A DNA stretch of 64,000 nt from Streptomyces xanthochromogenes (GTDB taxonomy: Bacteria; Actinomycetota; Actinomycetes; Streptomycetales; Streptomycetaceae), in NCBI RefSeq assembly GCF_014650455.1, contig NZ_BMUZ01000011.1:62001-126000 (forward strand), given 5' to 3'. This document shows, piece by piece, positions 1 to 8,548 of this stretch (positions are counted from its first letter, which is position 1; each line of letters starts with the position of its first letter). The notes below the pieces were generated by a model that made no database searches, was not told the origin of the DNA, and was given only the letters and a program-made list of their open reading frames with translations. Position numbers and translations under genes: made by a program.

Positions 1-2
1 GG

Positions 3-2948
3 CGGCCCCTCACCAACCAGCGCTTCCACGTCCTGGACGCGGCGATGGAGCCCTGTCCCGACCTGGTGGCGGGCGAGCTGTACATCGCGGGCATCGGGCT
101 CGCGCTCGGCTACCTCGGCGACGAGGCCAGGACCGCCGAGCGCTTCCTGACCCACCCGCGCAGCGGCGAGCGGCTCTACCGCACCGGGGACCTGGGACGG
201 TATCTGCCCGACGGGGAGATCGAGTTCCTCGGCCGCGACGACCGCCAGGTCAAGATCCGGGGCCACCGCATCGAGACGGCGGAGGTCGAGGCGGCCCTGC
301 GCAGCCACCCGGCCGTGGCCGACTGCGTGGTGCTCGTCGAGGGTGAACGCCCCTGGGAGCGGCGCCTGATGGCGTTCGCCGAGACGGCGCGCGTGCCCGC
401 GGGTGCCGCCGAGCGGGACAGCGCCCTGGTCGAGGCGGTGACCGCCGACGGCGAGGAGGTACGGGCCGGGGTGAACGCCGAGCAGGTCGTCGGGTTCGCC
501 CGCCGTCTGGACGAGGCGGCGCTGCTCGCGATGATGGACGTGCTCCAGAACAGCGGCCTGTTCGCCACGCCGGACGACCGGCACTCGCTCGGGACCATCC
601 TGTCGTCCGCGGGCGTGGCACCCAAGCACCACCGCCTGGTGCGCCGTTGGCTCGCCGCCCTCGAACGCGAGGGATACGTGGAGCGCTCGCCGGGGGACGG
701 CGACTACCGCGCCCTTCGCCGGGCGGAGCCCGGTTCGGTCGACGAGGCGTGGCTGCGGGTCGACGAGGCGCTGCCCACCGCGCAGGACGGCTCGGAACTC
801 CTCAGCTACTTCCGCACCGCCACGGCCCACCTGCCGCAGCTGCTCCGCGACGAGCAGGACCCCGTCCAACTCCTCTTCCCCGAGGGCCGGTTGGAGATCC
901 AGGAAGCGGCCTACACCGAGGGCTTCCTCAACTCCTACCTCAACCGGGTCGCCACCTCCGTCGTCCAGCGGATCGCCCAGGAGCACGCCCCGCGCGGCAC
1001 CCTGCGCCTGCTCGAAGTCGGCGCGGGCGTCGGCGGAGTGAGCGTGGAGGCGGTGCCGCGGCTCGCCGGCAACGACTGCTCGTACCTGTTCACCGACGTG
1101 TCGCAGTTCTTCCTGAACAAGGCCGCCGAGCGCTTCACCGACTTCCCGTGGGTCAACTACCAGCTCTTCGACATGAACGAGGAGTACCGCCCGCAGGGCA
1201 TCGAGCCCAACTCGCTGGACGTCATCCTGTGCGGCAACGTCATGCACTACTCGCGCAACGCCTCGGTGGTCCTGGGCCGGATGCGGGAGATGCTCGCGCC
1301 GGGCGGCTGGCTCATCTTCATCGAGACGACCCGGGACAACTACCAGATCCTGACGTCGATGGAGTTCCTCTTCGACGCCACCAACGGCGACTTCGAGGAC
1401 GTGCGCAAGGGAGCGGACCAGACCTTCGTCGCCCGTGACCAGTGGCTCGACCTGATCGAGGGGGCCGGCGGCGAGACCGTCGTGTGCCTGCCGGACACCA
1501 AGGACCCGCTGTCCACCATCGGCATGCACGTCTTCGCGGTGCAGTTCAAGCAGGACCGGGTGCCGGTGAGCGCCGCCGAGGTGCTCGGACACGTCGCCGA
1601 GCGGCTGCCGGAGGAGATGGTCCCGGCCCACCTCCAGCTGGTCGACGCCCTGCCGCTCACCGACAACGGCAAGACCGACCGGCGCACCCTCGCCTCCTGG
1701 CTGCTGCCCAAGGGCGCCGTCGAGCAGCGCGCGGGGGCGGGCGACCGGGTGCCGATGACCGACCTGGAGCAGCGCATCCAGGCCGCCTGGTGCACGGTGC
1801 TCGGCACCACCGCGGTCGGCCGCGAGGAGACCTTCTACGAGGCCGGCGGCGACTCGCTGCTCGCCGCCCAGGTGGTGGGCGTGCTGCGCGAGGAGGTGGC
1901 CGAGGCCAAGCACACCTTCTTCGACGAACTGCTGCGCGAGGTCCTCAACGGCGCCTCCGTGGCCCGGCTCGCCGCCCTGCTGTCCACCGGCCGGATCGCC
2001 GGCGAGCAGACCGCGGCACAGGAGAGTGCCCCGGCCGCCCCCGACGCGTACCTCGGCGGCGGGGACGACGAGGGCGTGTGGGCCACCTGTGCCGAGGGGT
2101 TCGGCACGGCCGAGCGATATGCCGCACTGTGCGATCCCCTGGAGGAGTCGGGTCCGCTGCTCGATCTCTCGGCGAGCCATCCGCTGACCGACTACGCGGA
2201 CGCCACACCGGCCGTGCTCATCGAGCGCATCGCGCACGACCGGGCCAAGACCCTGCGGGCCACCGGCCACACCCGCTTCCACCTGGTGGGGGCGCATGTG
2301 GGCGGGGTGCTCGCCGCCGAGACGGCGCGGCTGCTCGCGGAGGGCGGCGCCGAGGTCGACCTCACGGTGATCAGCAGCTATCCGCTGCCGGCCGTGGTCG
2401 AGGACGACGCGTTCGCCGAGTACCTCTTCGCCCTCGGCGCGGGCCTCGACCCGGCCGTGCTTGGACTGCCCGGGGACGCACTGGTCGGGCCCGCGCTCGC
2501 CGCCGTGCTCGCCGCGACGCCCGGTCAGGTGCCCGACGGGGCCCTGGCCCGCCTCGACGGCCCGCACGCCCAACTCGCCGCTTCCTTCGGCCAGTACGCG
2601 GCCCGGCCCGAGCAGGAGCGGCTCGCGGCGCTCGCCGCCGCGCTCGGCACCGACGCCCAGGCGCTCGTTCCGCGGCTGCGGGCCGGGCGGGCGCTGGCCG
2701 ACGCCTGCGCCGTGCACCGCCCGGAGGCGTACGCGGGTGACCTCACCCTGGTCCTGCACACCGACGAGATCGCGCTGTGGCCGACGCTGCGCGCGGACAC
2801 GACCGAGTGGTGGAGCGCCGGGTGTCTGGGTGAGGTGCGACGGCTCGACGCCCCCGGCACCCACTTCGACTGCCTGGATCCGGCGCGTGCCGCCCGCATC
2901 GCGGCCCTGCTCACCGATGCCCGTACGGAGAAGGAGAACCAAGCGTGA
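3..2948 (+). CDS. NRPS C-terminal part: A(MT)-PCP-TE-like, PchF/Irp-type, 5' end outside window
   Basis: Partial non-ribosomal peptide synthetase; 981 residues are visible and the frame is open to the window edge. In order: the end of an adenylation domain (A6 GELYIAGIG near residue 25, YRTGDL near 59, VKIRGHRIE near 83), an embedded SAM methyltransferase-like domain (LLEVGAGVGG near 337), the A10 motif NGKTDR near 555, a carrier protein with GGDSLLA (attachment Ser618), and a C-terminal thioesterase-like alpha/beta domain. A methyltransferase (or inactive methyltransferase acting as epimerase) inside the A domain is typical of cysteine-activating, thiazoline-forming PchE/PchF-type modules. 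The TE-like domain has GAHVGG where GxSxG is expected, so the nucleophilic Ser is replaced by His765. The stop overlaps the next start by 4 nt (GTGA). N-methylation of a thiazolidine ring is the likely role, inferred. Confidence 0.9.
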   Translation, partial: RPLTNQRFHVLDAAMEPCPDLVAGELYIAGIGLALGYLGDEARTAERFLTHPRSGERLYRTGDLGRYLPDGEIEFLGRDDRQVKIRGHRIETAEVEAALRSHPAVADCVVLVEGERPWERRLMAFAETARVPAGAAERDSALVEAVTADGEEVRAGVNAEQVVGFARRLDEAALLAMMDVLQNSGLFATPDDRHSLGTILSSAGVAPKHHRLVRRWLAALEREGYVERSPGDGDYRALRRAEPGSVDEAWLRVDEALPTAQDGSELLSYFRTATAHLPQLLRDEQDPVQLLFPEGRLEIQEAAYTEGFLNSYLNRVATSVVQRIAQEHAPRGTLRLLEVGAGVGGVSVEAVPRLAGNDCSYLFTDVSQFFLNKAAERFTDFPWVNYQLFDMNEEYRPQGIEPNSLDVILCGNVMHYSRNASVVLGRMREMLAPGGWLIFIETTRDNYQILTSMEFLFDATNGDFEDVRKGADQTFVARDQWLDLIEGAGGETVVCLPDTKDPLSTIGMHVFAVQFKQDRVPVSAAEVLGHVAERLPEEMVPAHLQLVDALPLTDNGKTDRRTLASWLLPKGAVEQRAGAGDRVPMTDLEQRIQAAWCTVLGTTAVGREETFYEAGGDSLLAAQVVGVLREEVAEAKHTFFDELLREVLNGASVARLAALLSTGRIAGEQTAAQESAPAAPDAYLGGGDDEGVWATCAEGFGTAERYAALCDPLEESGPLLDLSASHPLTDYADATPAVLIERIAHDRAKTLRATGHTRFHLVGAHVGGVLAAETARLLAEGGAEVDLTVISSYPLPAVVEDDAFAEYLFALGAGLDPAVLGLPGDALVGPALAAVLAATPGQVPDGALARLDGPHAQLAASFGQYAARPEQERLAALAAALGTDAQALVPRLRAGRALADACAVHRPEAYAGDLTLVLHTDEIALWPTLRADTTEWWSAGCLGEVRRLDAPGTHFDCLDPARAARIAALLTDARTEKENQA

Positions 2949-4099
2949 ACACTCCGACCATCGCGGTCCTCGGAGGCTATGGCGCGGTGGGCCGCGTCGT
3001 GGCCCAGGAACTGGCCTCCGCACACCCCGGGGCGACGCTGCGCGTCGGCGGCCGCGACCCCGGTCAGGCCGAGGCACTGGCGGCCGAGCTCAAGGCGACC
3101 GGCAGGCCGGGACCCGTCGAATCCGCCCGGGCGGACACCGCGGACGCGGCCTCGCTCGACGCCTTCTGCCGGGACAGCCACATCGTGGTGAACTGCGCGG
3201 GCCCGTCCTACGTCGTCCTGGACACCGTGGCCCGCGTCGCCCTTGCGGCGGGCGCCGACTACGTGGACGCCGGCGGCGACGAGCCCGTACACCGGGCCCT
3301 GTCCGAGCAGCGGCTCGCCGAGGGCGGCCGTACCGCGCTGCTCACGGCGGGCATGATGCCCGGGCTCACCGGGCTCCTGCCGCGCTGGCTCGCCGCCCAG
3401 GACCTGAGCGAGCCGAGCCGGCTCACCGCCTACGCGGGCACCATGGACCGGCTCACCCCGGCGGGCGCCGCCGACTATCTGCTCAGCCTCGGCGGCGGCT
3501 ACGGGGAGGCCCAATCGGCGTGGCGGGACGGGGCACGGGTGCTGCGCGCGCTCACCCCGCTCGCCGATGTGCGCCTCCCGTTCTTCCCCGGCACCGTCAG
3601 CGCGTACCCGTATCTGAGCTACGAGATCGAGCGGCTCGCCCGGGACCTCGGGCTGTCCACGGTGGACTGGTACAACGTGTTCGACGGCGGCTCCCACATG
3701 CTCAAGACGCTCAGCCGGCTGCAGGGCGCCATGGCCGGACAGAGCGATCTGACACCGGCCGCCCGTGAACTCATCGACGCGGCAGCCCTGGACCTGTTCG
3801 GCCGCGCCCCCTACCAGCTCTTCGCCCTGGAGCTGACAGGCCGTCACGCGGGGGCGCCCGCGACCCGCAGCCTCGTGCTGCGGGCCGGCGACACCTACCG
3901 GCTCACCGGGCTCGTCGCGGCCCTCGCGGCGAGCGCACTGGTGGACGGCTCGGTACCGTCCGGTGTGCACTACGCGGCCGATGTGCTCGACCCTTCCTCG
4001 GTGGTGGAACGGGTGGCGAAGCTGGACGAGGTGTCCCTGTTCGAGACCTACCGCGTCCCGCTCGCCGAAGCCGGTGACACCGAGGAGGGCGAGCTGTGA
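2945..4099 (+). CDS. saccharopine dehydrogenase-like NAD(P)-binding reductase
   Basis: A 384-residue protein with an N-terminal Rossmann motif GGYGAVGR (residues 10-17) and the saccharopine-dehydrogenase layout, including NCAGP and DAGGDEP in the N-terminal half. GTG start with a GGAGAAGGAGAA ribosome binding site inside the NRPS 3' end. It overlaps the NRPS stop and the next start by 4 nt each, so the five genes are translationally coupled. Members of this family occur in some actinobacterial thiazoline siderophore clusters, where their exact step is not settled. Here it could reduce an imine or aldehyde intermediate or handle a precursor; I cannot tell which. No membrane segment or signal peptide. 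Confidence 0.8.
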   Translation: MNTPTIAVLGGYGAVGRVVAQELASAHPGATLRVGGRDPGQAEALAAELKATGRPGPVESARADTADAASLDAFCRDSHIVVNCAGPSYVVLDTVARVALAAGADYVDAGGDEPVHRALSEQRLAEGGRTALLTAGMMPGLTGLLPRWLAAQDLSEPSRLTAYAGTMDRLTPAGAADYLLSLGGGYGEAQSAWRDGARVLRALTPLADVRLPFFPGTVSAYPYLSYEIERLARDLGLSTVDWYNVFDGGSHMLKTLSRLQGAMAGQSDLTPAARELIDAAALDLFGRAPYQLFALELTGRHAGAPATRSLVLRAGDTYRLTGLVAALAASALVDGSVPSGVHYAADVLDPSSVVERVAKLDEVSLFETYRVPLAEAGDTEEGEL

Positions 4100-5232
4100 G
4101 CGCGGCCGGGCGGCGGCCCCGGCTGGTGGTGTGCGGCACCAAGTTCGGCCGGATCTACCTCGCCGGGGCCGCCCGCGCCGACTCGCCGTACGAACCGGCG
4201 GGCGTGCTCGCCCGGGGCAGCGAACGCTCGCGCCGGGTCGCCGAGCACTACGGGGTGCCGCTGTTCACCGACGTGGACGCCGTACCCAAGGACGTGGAGG
4301 CGTGCGCCGTGGTCGTGGGCGCCGGGATCAACGGCGGTCCCGGCGCCCGTCTCGCCCAGGACCTGATGGCCCGCGGGCACCACGTCCTCCAGGAACACCC
4401 GCTGCACCAGCAGGAGTTGGCCGACTGTCTGCGGGCCGCCCGCGAACACCGGGTGGCCTACCGGCTGAACACGCACTACCCGCACGTGGAACCGGTGCGC
4501 AGGTTCATCGCCACGGCACGGCGGCTGCTGGCCGGCCAGCGGCCGCTGCACATCGACGCGGCGTGCTCCTTCCAGGTGCTCTACACCGCCTTCGACATCA
4601 TCGGCCGCGTCCTGGGCCAAGTACGCCCCTTCGCCCTCGGTGCGCTCTCTCAACTCCCGCCGAGTGCCGCCGAGTTGACGGAGTCGGTACCCGTGTACCG
4701 AAGCCTGGACGGGGTGGTCGGCGGGGTGCCGCTCAGTCTGCGGCTCCAGAACGACATGGACCCCGGCGACCCCGACAACCACATCCATCTCTTCCACCGG
4801 ATCACCCTGCACACCGAGGGCGGCCACCTCACCCTCGCCAACACCCACGGCCCGCTGCTGTGGAGCCCCCGCCCGCACATGCCGCAGGACATCCGCACCA
4901 CCGCCACCCTGGCCGAGTCGGCGGACCCCTACTTCGCCTTCCCCAGCGCCGAACCGCTCGGCCCGGCCACCGCGCCGGACCAGCGGGGCATCCTGGGCGA
5001 GCTGTGGCCCCAGGCCGCGGCACGCGCGCTCGGGACGCTGCGGGCGGCCGTCGAAGCGGGCGAGGACTCCGCCAAGGAGGGCCAGTACCACTTGGCGCTG
5101 TGCCGGCTGACCGCGGAGGCCACCGAGCGGTTCGGCCCCGTACGTCTGCACCGGGGCAGCGCCCCCCAGGTACTGGCCGGCTCCGCGGTCGACGCGGGCC
5201 CGGGCGAACCCGACCCGAGGAGCGGCCCGTGA
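4096..5232 (+). CDS. thiazolinyl imide reductase (PchG/Irp3 family)
   Basis: A 378-residue Gfo/Idh/MocA-like reductase with the family's opening GTKFGRIYL (residues 14-22) and the conserved VLQEHPLH segment near residue 98. These enzymes use NADPH to reduce a carrier-bound thiazoline ring to thiazolidine during pyochelin and yersiniabactin assembly. It sits between two coupled genes in the operon, beside a type II thioesterase, the same partners as in pyochelin-type clusters. This is the best single indicator that the NRPS forms a Cys-derived thiazoline that is then reduced. GTG start within the overlapping GTGA. Confidence 0.88.
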   Translation: MSAAGRRPRLVVCGTKFGRIYLAGAARADSPYEPAGVLARGSERSRRVAEHYGVPLFTDVDAVPKDVEACAVVVGAGINGGPGARLAQDLMARGHHVLQEHPLHQQELADCLRAAREHRVAYRLNTHYPHVEPVRRFIATARRLLAGQRPLHIDAACSFQVLYTAFDIIGRVLGQVRPFALGALSQLPPSAAELTESVPVYRSLDGVVGGVPLSLRLQNDMDPGDPDNHIHLFHRITLHTEGGHLTLANTHGPLLWSPRPHMPQDIRTTATLAESADPYFAFPSAEPLGPATAPDQRGILGELWPQAAARALGTLRAAVEAGEDSAKEGQYHLALCRLTAEATERFGPVRLHRGSAPQVLAGSAVDAGPGEPDPRSGP

Positions 5233-5996
5233 ACAGGCCACCGGGCGCGGACGCGCCCTACCGCACCTGGTTCCGCTGCTACTGGCCCCGGCCGGGAGCG
5301 CGCCGACGCCTCGTGATCTTCCCGCACGGCGGCGGCTCGGCCAGCTTCTACCGTCCGTTCGCCAAACGCATGCCGCCGTGGGTGGAGCCGGTCGTCGTCC
5401 AGTATCCGGGGCGCGAGGACCGGCTCGAAGAGCCGCACATCGACGACATGGACCGGCTCGTGGGACGCATCACCGAAGCACTGCTCCCGGCCTTCGACCG
5501 CGAGGTGCTGTTCTTCGGCCACAGCATGGGCGCGGCCGTCGCCCACGAAGTGGCGGCGCGTCTGGAGGCCCGGCACGGCGTGGGCCCTTCCCTGCTCGGC
5601 GTCTCCGGCCGCCCGGCACCGCGCTTCCACAAGCCCGGCGACAAGCACCTCGACGACGCGGCCCTGTGGTACGAACTGTCCCGGCTCGGCGCGACCCCCG
5701 CCGCACTGCTCGGCAACGCGCAGGTGCGCAAGGTGGTCCTGCCCACCCTGCGCGCCGACTACCGCCTGGTCGAGCGGTACCGGCCGCGCCTGGACACCCG
5801 GGTGAGCTGCACGGTCGCCGCGTGCCTGGGCGACAAGGACCCCGAGGTCACCGAGCCGGAGGCGCGGGCCTGGGCCGAAGCGACCGGCGGCGCCTTCGCG
5901 TTCCGCCTCTTCGACGGGGACCACTTCTACCTCCGCGGCCAGGAAGAGGCCCTCGCCTCCTGGCTGCTGACCACCGCCGACAGGGAGAACCCATGA
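5229..5996 (+). CDS. type II (editing) thioesterase, PchC-like
   Basis: A 255-residue alpha/beta hydrolase. The nucleophile motif GHSMG has Ser99 and the C-terminal GDHFYL supplies the catalytic His; FPHGGGSASFYRPFA near residue 31 is the typical TEII start. Such enzymes clear misprimed or stalled acyl groups from carrier proteins. Because the NRPS-integrated TE-like domain lacks its Ser, this free thioesterase is the only canonical thioesterase active site visible in the cluster and might also take part in product release (inference). Overlaps both neighbours by 4 nt. Confidence 0.88.
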   Translation: MNRPPGADAPYRTWFRCYWPRPGARRRLVIFPHGGGSASFYRPFAKRMPPWVEPVVVQYPGREDRLEEPHIDDMDRLVGRITEALLPAFDREVLFFGHSMGAAVAHEVAARLEARHGVGPSLLGVSGRPAPRFHKPGDKHLDDAALWYELSRLGATPAALLGNAQVRKVVLPTLRADYRLVERYRPRLDTRVSCTVAACLGDKDPEVTEPEARAWAEATGGAFAFRLFDGDHFYLRGQEEALASWLLTTADRENP

Positions 5997-6628
5997 TCGT
6001 CAGGCCCAAGGTCGACGCGTACGCCGAGGAGTTCTCCACCGGCGAGCCGCCCTGGCTCGCCGCGCTCGCCGAGGAGACCCGCAAGGTCTGCGATCTGCCG
6101 CAGATGATGGTGGGTCCGATGGAGGGCCGCTTCCTTTCGATGCTCCTCCACATGCTGCGCCCGCGACGGGTCCTGGAGATCGGCACGTTCACCGGCTATT
6201 CCGCCCTGTCGATGGCGGCCCAACTCCCGCCCGACGGACACCTGGTGACGTGCGAGATCGACCCGGTCCACGCCGAGATCGCCCGCCGGCACATCGCGGC
6301 CTCCCCCTGGGCGGACCGGATCGAGCTGCGCGAAGGCCCGGCGCTCGATCAACTGGACGATGTCCAGGGCCCGTTCGACTTCGTCTTCCTGGACGCCGAC
6401 AAGACGGGGTACAGCGCGTACTACGACCGGGTGCTGCCGCTGCTCTCGGAGCGCGGGGTCATCGCGGCGGACAACGTCCTCCAGTTCGGCGGGGTGGCCA
6501 ACCCCCTGGACCAGAACGAGGACACCGTCGCACTGCGGGCCTTCAACGAGAAGGTGCGCGACGACCCGAGGGTCGAGCAGGTCGTGCTCACCGTGCGGGA
6601 AGGCATCACGCTCATCCGGCGCGTGTAG
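5993..6628 (+). CDS. SAM-dependent O-methyltransferase (CCoAMT-like)
   Basis: A 211-residue protein of the caffeoyl-CoA/catechol O-methyltransferase family. Motif I is VLEIGTFTGYS near residue 59; the metal/acceptor region FVFLDADKTGY and ADNVL follow. The family methylates vicinal hydroxyls of aromatic acids using a divalent metal. In this operon the likely acceptor is a hydroxylated aryl part of the peptide, but the substrate is not visible from sequence. ATG start overlaps the thioesterase stop (ATGA). It is the last gene of the first coupled run; a gap of about 200 nt follows before the SDR. Confidence 0.85.
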   Translation: MIVRPKVDAYAEEFSTGEPPWLAALAEETRKVCDLPQMMVGPMEGRFLSMLLHMLRPRRVLEIGTFTGYSALSMAAQLPPDGHLVTCEIDPVHAEIARRHIAASPWADRIELREGPALDQLDDVQGPFDFVFLDADKTGYSAYYDRVLPLLSERGVIAADNVLQFGGVANPLDQNEDTVALRAFNEKVRDDPRVEQVVLTVREGITLIRRV

Positions 6629-6827
6629 GCCCCGCATCACGTGGGCCGGGTTCTTTTCGGCCAGTGAAAGAATTCCTCTCCCTCCTCCGGCGGCGCCCTA
6701 ACGTAAGCCGCGACGGCACGTCCGGAGACCGCGACCCACGCGGCCGCCTGCGTCGGAGCGCAGGTCCAGGTCGCCCGTCCACGGATCGCCGCCCGTCCAC
6801 GGATCAAGGAAAGTGGGCCACACGTCC

Positions 6828-7577
6828 ATGAGCCTCCACGGAAAGAGCATGGTGGTCACCGGCGCCGGCACCGGAATCGGACGGGCCGTCGCCCGCAGGC
6901 TGCTGGCCGCGGGAGCTTCGGTGACCCTGGTCGGCCGCCGGGCCGAGGCGCTGCGCGAGGCGGCGGACGCCGAGGGCGGCGAGCGGGCCCAGGTCCACCC
7001 CGCCGACGTCAGCGCCGAGCACGGGGCGCGGTCCGCGGTCGAGGCCGCCGTCGAGCGGTTCGGCGCGGTGGACGGCCTGGTCAACAACGCGGGTCTCGCC
7101 CGGTTCGCGCCGATCGAGAAGGCCGACCTGGCCGACTTGGAGGCGATGCTGGGCGTGAACCTGCTCGGCCCCGTCCACCTCATCCGCGCGGCGCTGCCCG
7201 AACTGCGCGCGCGGCAGGGCGCCGTAGTGAACGTCTCGTCGGTCGGCGGGGCGCTCGCGATGCCGGGCCGCTCCCTGTACGGGGCGACGAAGGCGGCGCT
7301 CAACAGCCTGACCCGCTCGCTGGCGCGTGAACTCGCGCCGCAGGTAAGGGTCAACGCCATTCTGCCGGGCCCGGTGGACACCCCCATGTACGGGGACCTG
7401 GGCCTCGACGAGCGAGCCACCCGCGACCTGGTCGCGGACATGGTCGAGGCGACCCCGCTCGGTCGCTTCGGAACACCCGACGACATCGCCGGGTGGGTGT
7501 GCAATCTGCTGGACCCGGAAGCCTCGGGCTGGGTCACCGGTGCGCTGGTCGCCATCGACGGGGGACGTAGCGCGTGA
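6828..7577 (+). CDS. short-chain dehydrogenase/reductase
   Basis: A 249-residue classical SDR: cofactor motif TGAGTGIG (near residue 11), NNAG, catalytic YGATK and a C-terminal substrate loop. ATG 6828 was chosen; GTG 6813 is in frame but abuts the AAGGAAAG purine run, while ATG lies about 17 nt beyond it, so the start is not fully certain. It begins a second operon within the cluster and overlaps the in-frame GTG of the following methyltransferase ORF. Probably oxidises or reduces a hydroxyl/keto group of the tryptophan-derived precursor or of the peptide product (inference). Confidence 0.85.
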   Translation: MSLHGKSMVVTGAGTGIGRAVARRLLAAGASVTLVGRRAEALREAADAEGGERAQVHPADVSAEHGARSAVEAAVERFGAVDGLVNNAGLARFAPIEKADLADLEAMLGVNLLGPVHLIRAALPELRARQGAVVNVSSVGGALAMPGRSLYGATKAALNSLTRSLARELAPQVRVNAILPGPVDTPMYGDLGLDERATRDLVADMVEATPLGRFGTPDDIAGWVCNLLDPEASGWVTGALVAIDGGRSA

Positions 7578-7618
7578 TCACCGAATCGGAAAGCGGCGAC
7601 GCGGAAGGAATCAGGCAC

Positions 7619-8548
7619 ATGGAAACCGTTGACGGCACCACCGAGACAGTCATCGAGGAAAGCACCATCTACACCCGCGAGGAGTTCCGCACCATCGACG
7701 TGGGCGCCATCATGCGCGACGGCCACCCCGACATCTCCGACGGCGACCTGCTCATCGTGGAGCGCGTCGCGGCCCGGCGCGCGGAACTCGGGCGGCCGCT
7801 CACCGTCATGGACGTCGGCTCGGGCTCGGGCGTGCTCGCCGGAATGATCGCCGACCGGCTGCCGGACTGCCGGGTGATCGCCAACGACGTGGCACGCAAC
7901 CCGCTGGAGCAGGCACGTGACCGGCTCGCGGACAAGCCGGGCGCCGAGGTGTACGGCTCCCCGTTCGAGCAGTGGCAGGAGCCGCTCGACGTCATGATCT
8001 CGTGGGGCAGCCACCACCACCTGCCGCACAACCACCTCGCGCACGCCCGCCAACTCCTCGGCGAGCACGGCCTGTTGATTCTCGGCGACGAGTTCTGTCC
8101 GGAGTACTGCACTCCCGAGGACGCCGTACGGTTGAAGTCCGCCGAGGTCATCGAGCTGGGCGGCGGCTACCTGCTCGCCAGCGACGAGGAGATAGCGGCG
8201 TACCACAAGGACGGCTCGGTCCCCGAGTGGTCCCGCGAGCTGGAGACCCGCCGCCGCAAGACCCTGTGGAACTGGTACAAGTTCGTCATCGACTACGCCA
8301 TCGAGCGCGACAACTGGATGGTCGCGATCGCGGAGATGCAGATCACCAAGGACGACGTGGTGACTTCCTTCGAGGAGGAGCACAAGCTCTCCCCGCTGAT
8401 CGTCGAGCACGAACTGGCCGTCAACGGCTTCCAGCAGCGCGCCAAGCACGTCATCGGCGACCGCGAGCCGGCCCTGCAGAGCTTCTTCGTCTACGAGTTC
8501 ACCGTCGCCGGGGCCGAGGGCCCCGTGGCCGGTCAGGGACGTTCGTGA
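7619..8548 (+). CDS. class I SAM-dependent methyltransferase
   Basis: A 309-residue protein with motif I VMDVGSGSGVLAG and motif II IANDVA; the long C-terminal half is unlike the short O-methyltransferase upstream. Start ATG 7619 was preferred because AAGGA (7605-7609) lies 9 nt before it. An in-frame GTG at 7574 would overlap the SDR stop and add 15 residues. The neighbours (aminotransferase and tryptophan dioxygenase) suggest it methylates an indole-, kynurenine- or quinoline-type intermediate; C-, N- or O-methylation cannot be assigned from sequence. Confidence 0.8.
   Translation: METVDGTTETVIEESTIYTREEFRTIDVGAIMRDGHPDISDGDLLIVERVAARRAELGRPLTVMDVGSGSGVLAGMIADRLPDCRVIANDVARNPLEQARDRLADKPGAEVYGSPFEQWQEPLDVMISWGSHHHLPHNHLAHARQLLGEHGLLILGDEFCPEYCTPEDAVRLKSAEVIELGGGYLLASDEEIAAYHKDGSVPEWSRELETRRRKTLWNWYKFVIDYAIERDNWMVAIAEMQITKDDVVTSFEEEHKLSPLIVEHELAVNGFQQRAKHVIGDREPALQSFFVYEFTVAGAEGPVAGQGRS

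Noticed and set aside
6629..6827. Iron-box (DmdR/IdeR) or Zur-type operator in the NRPS cluster gap
   Set aside because: I looked for an inverted TTAGGTTAGGCT-like or Zur-like site and saw none good enough to report, so metal control of the cluster is not shown here.
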